Shown: positions 38,954 through 40,365 of the stretch, piece after piece
How positions within the stretch are numbered: position 1 is the stretch's first letter
Layout: every line of letters begins with the position of its first letter
Virus record (IMG/VR): IMGVR_UViG_3300035698_013574
Span: 1 to 40,365 of that record
Source: a virus
Reading direction: 5' to 3' (one strand)
DNA length: 40,365 bases
The notes under the pieces: model-generated
What the model saw: the letters and a program-made list of their open reading frames with translations, nothing else
Databases searched by the model: none
Told to the model about the DNA's origin: nothing
Translations under genes and position numbers: made by a program

Positions 38954-40140
38954 ACCCAATAGACTCCATTCACCGCCCTAGACAATTTTTTCAGACTCCC
39001 AAACTCCTCCACGGTGATGCCGCCCGGTCTTACATCGACCTCCGCAAGGGCCACATCAATCTTCTTCTGTGTCCACTCTGTATGAGCGAAGGCATAGAAC
39101 GCATCTTCCTTCTTCTTATATTTTCGTTTCTTCACCCAGGTATCCTCTATCAGCTCTGCAATGTGACAGACGTACCCAAGCCGCATTTTCTTTTTATCGA
39201 CGACCTCTTCCTCTCCATCCCGATCATCCCGATGGAACTCCTTACGATTCATTGCACCGGCGAATACACCATCTTTGAACTTGCGTCGAAATGTCCCGGC
39301 CGAGAATGCCTCTGGTATATACGGTTGACCAATATGAGTAGCATACCATCGGATCGTATCCCGAATATCCTTCTTGGGAATCTTATCGAGTTCTCGCATC
39401 TTCCTGAACTCTTCAGCCCAAGCCTTTGTCTCTGAACGACCACTGACTCTACGACCGTTGGCTTTGATGTGTGGTGTGACTTTGATGTGTGATGATACAA
39501 CCTTTTTCAATTCATCTGCTGCTCGGTAATCCCAGTCCGATGGTTGTTTGTTGTTTGTAGAAGGTTTGGTAGAAAGAGGGATGGAACTGTCCGGACTGGA
39601 AAGTCCGGACATAGTGTTCTTATTATCTTTAGTAGTATTATTAGTAGTAAGTTTTTTACGGGGTCCCCCCCGTAAATGATTTACGGGGTACAAAGATTCT
39701 TTACACTCAAAATGTAAAGAATCTTTACATACTTCACCCATTTGAAGGATGGGTAATCCCTTCTTAAAATGGTCTGAATTCTTGTCAAAATGTACTGCAT
39801 TAACCCTCCAAATATCACGAATTCTCACAATCACACGGGCATTTCCTTTGCTATCGGAGGACCTTTCCACGGTGATCAATCCGGACATTTCCAGTTCACA
39901 TCGAGCTTTGGTGATGGTGGGTCTGCTCATAGAGCAGGACCTACCAATAGTCTCGGCACTCTGCCAGCACTGTCCTGATGTCTTTTCGCCACAGATCTTC
40001 TTGTACCATAGATAGAGGAGTCGTGCTGACTGCGACAATTCTGTAGACTCAATTACGATATTGGGTATCATCGTGAAGTTATTGATTGGAGCTTCATCTT
40101 GAACCGTGAGATTCAGATGGACTTGGTCATCCATACTCAT
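38950..40140 (-). CDS. Replication initiator with N-terminal HTH, 396 aa
   Basis: N-terminal ~95 residues: NNFTMIPNIVIESTELSQSA, RLLYLWYKKICG..., SAETIGRSCSMSRPTITKAR then CELEMSGLITVERS, the helix-turn-helix layout of phage O-like/DnaD-type initiators. A low-complexity linker (~130-205) is coded by DNA full of dyads (the probable origin). The C-terminal part (WDYRAADELKKVVSSHIKV...) is helical, with a Lys-rich region ~325-345 that may contact the helicase encoded next. Architecture and neighbours (DnaB helicase) match lambda O or P22 gp18. Confidence 0.75.
   Translation of the reverse strand: MSMDDQVHLNLTVQDEAPINNFTMIPNIVIESTELSQSARLLYLWYKKICGEKTSGQCWQSAETIGRSCSMSRPTITKARCELEMSGLITVERSSDSKGNARVIVRIRDIWRVNAVHFDKNSDHFKKGLPILQMGEVCKDSLHFECKESLYPVNHLRGGPRKKLTTNNTTKDNKNTMSGLSSPDSSIPLSTKPSTNNKQPSDWDYRAADELKKVVSSHIKVTPHIKANGRRVSGRSETKAWAEEFRKMRELDKIPKKDIRDTIRWYATHIGQPYIPEAFSAGTFRRKFKDGVFAGAMNRKEFHRDDRDGEEEVVDKKKMRLGYVCHIAELIEDTWVKKRKYKKKEDAFYAFAHTEWTQKKIDVALAEVDVRPGGITVEEFGSLKKLSRAVNGVYWV
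39588..39754 (-). other. Dyad cluster, probable replication origin
   Basis: Inside the initiator gene. Dyads, all perfect: TGTCCGGACT / AGTCCGGACA (39588-39597, 39602-39611, loop GGAA); CCCCGTAAAT / ATTTACGGGG (39668-39677, 39679-39688); AAAGATTCTTTACA / TGTAAAGAATCTTT (39692-39705, 39713-39726, 7-base loop); ACCCAT / ATGGGT (39736-39741, 39749-39754). A further TTTACGGGG copy lies at 39655-39663. Between the first and second dyads is an A/T-rich stretch (39612-39657). Iterons plus an A/T-rich element within the initiator gene is the lambda ori pattern. Confidence 0.65.
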
Positions 40141-40365
40141 TTCAGTGCTTCCTTTTCCAATTTATCACCCTTCTTAGAATTGCAAGATCTACAGAGAGTC
40201 TGGCAATTATCAATTACGTGCTTACCACCTTTGTTAAGCGGTATGATGTGATCCACGGTCAGGTCCTTCCAACTGCCACACTTTAGACATCGGTAGCCAT
40301 CCCGCTCCAGGACCCGCTTGTTGAGAGACCGATCTAAGTCCGGTCGTTTGTGCTTGGCGGGAGGA
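40137..40365 (-). CDS. HNH endonuclease, C-terminal part
   Basis: Open to the window's right edge; 75 residues seen. The motif LERDGYRCLKCGSWKDLTVD, HIIPLNKGGKH..DNCQTLCRSCNSKKGDK contains the CxxC zinc pairs and the H-H/N pattern of HNH nucleases (DHIIPLNKGG, DNCQTLC). Its stop overlaps the initiator start (ATGA). HNH genes beside replication modules may be homing enzymes, or packaging helpers; the start is outside the window. Confidence 0.85.
   Translation of the reverse strand, partial: PPAKHKRPDLDRSLNKRVLERDGYRCLKCGSWKDLTVDHIIPLNKGGKHVIDNCQTLCRSCNSKKGDKLEKEALK

Noticed and set aside
1-40365. tRNA, rRNA, integrase, attachment sites, insertion sequences
   Set aside because: I looked for T-loop patterns, recombinase motifs and end repeats on both strands and found none I could support.

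Overview
The window is one arm of a tailed bacteriophage genome (Caudoviricetes-like). It carries a terminase pair, a phage-type replication and recombination set, a tail-fibre-like protein and many tiny genes. Every gene I can support is read from the minus strand, so the transcription order runs from 40365 down to 1. Genes are packed tightly, many stop and start codons overlap as ATGA or TAATG, and most starts have a good AGGAGG-type ribosome site, which fits a bacterial host that uses Shine-Dalgarno signals. I see no portal, capsid or integrase genes; virion genes presumably continue past the left end. The host cannot be named from the sequence.

Layout in transcription order. (1) 40365-36886: HNH nuclease (cut by the window edge), a replication initiator whose gene contains a cluster of strong dyads beside an A/T-rich stretch (probable origin, as in lambda O), a DnaB-type helicase and a winged-helix-like protein. 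(2) 36882-31910: a 7-deazaguanine DNA-modification operon: queD, queE, a phosphoribosyltransferase-FolE fusion, queC, an unassigned radical SAM enzyme and a DpdA-like DNA transglycosylase. (3) 31908-24695: a small Myb/SANT-like protein, CsrA, a beta-clamp-like protein, a uracil-DNA-glycosylase/3'-5' exonuclease fusion, a family A polymerase core, a clamp loader, UvsY-like mediator and a gp32-like single-strand binding protein followed by a terminator-like hairpin. (4) 24588-18543: a repeat-peptide gene, RecA/UvsX, a 5' nuclease, a run of unassigned small genes with zinc-binding or coiled-coil character, and a RuvC-like resolvase. (5) 18541-15881: a Rad50/SbcC-like ATPase divided over separate genes with the Mre11/SbcD nuclease gene between them. 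(6) 15884-13192: an RNA polymerase alpha-CTD-like protein and both terminase subunits. (7) 13151-9507: small, mostly membrane proteins, including a degenerate staphylococcal-nuclease-like membrane protein. (8) 9503-6063: secreted or surface-type genes: a papain-like peptidase, a zinc ribbon, a thioredoxin-CAP fusion, and membrane proteins. (9) 5980-1: membrane/coiled-coil proteins, a LamG-type protein, a 1190-residue tail-fibre-like protein, small genes and the start of another virion-like protein.

How it fits together: the initiator, helicase, polymerase, clamp, loader and SSB make a nearly self-sufficient replisome; RecA, UvsY, SbcC/D, RuvC and the 5' nuclease support recombination-dependent replication; the queuosine-type enzymes would make a 7-deazaguanine base that DpdA swaps into the DNA, most likely protecting the genome from host restriction. 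The most novel-looking points are the radical SAM enzyme and the FolE fusion in the modification operon, the divided Rad50, the divided polymerase with a uracil-DNA-glycosylase on its exonuclease half, and the origin-like dyads in the initiator gene.
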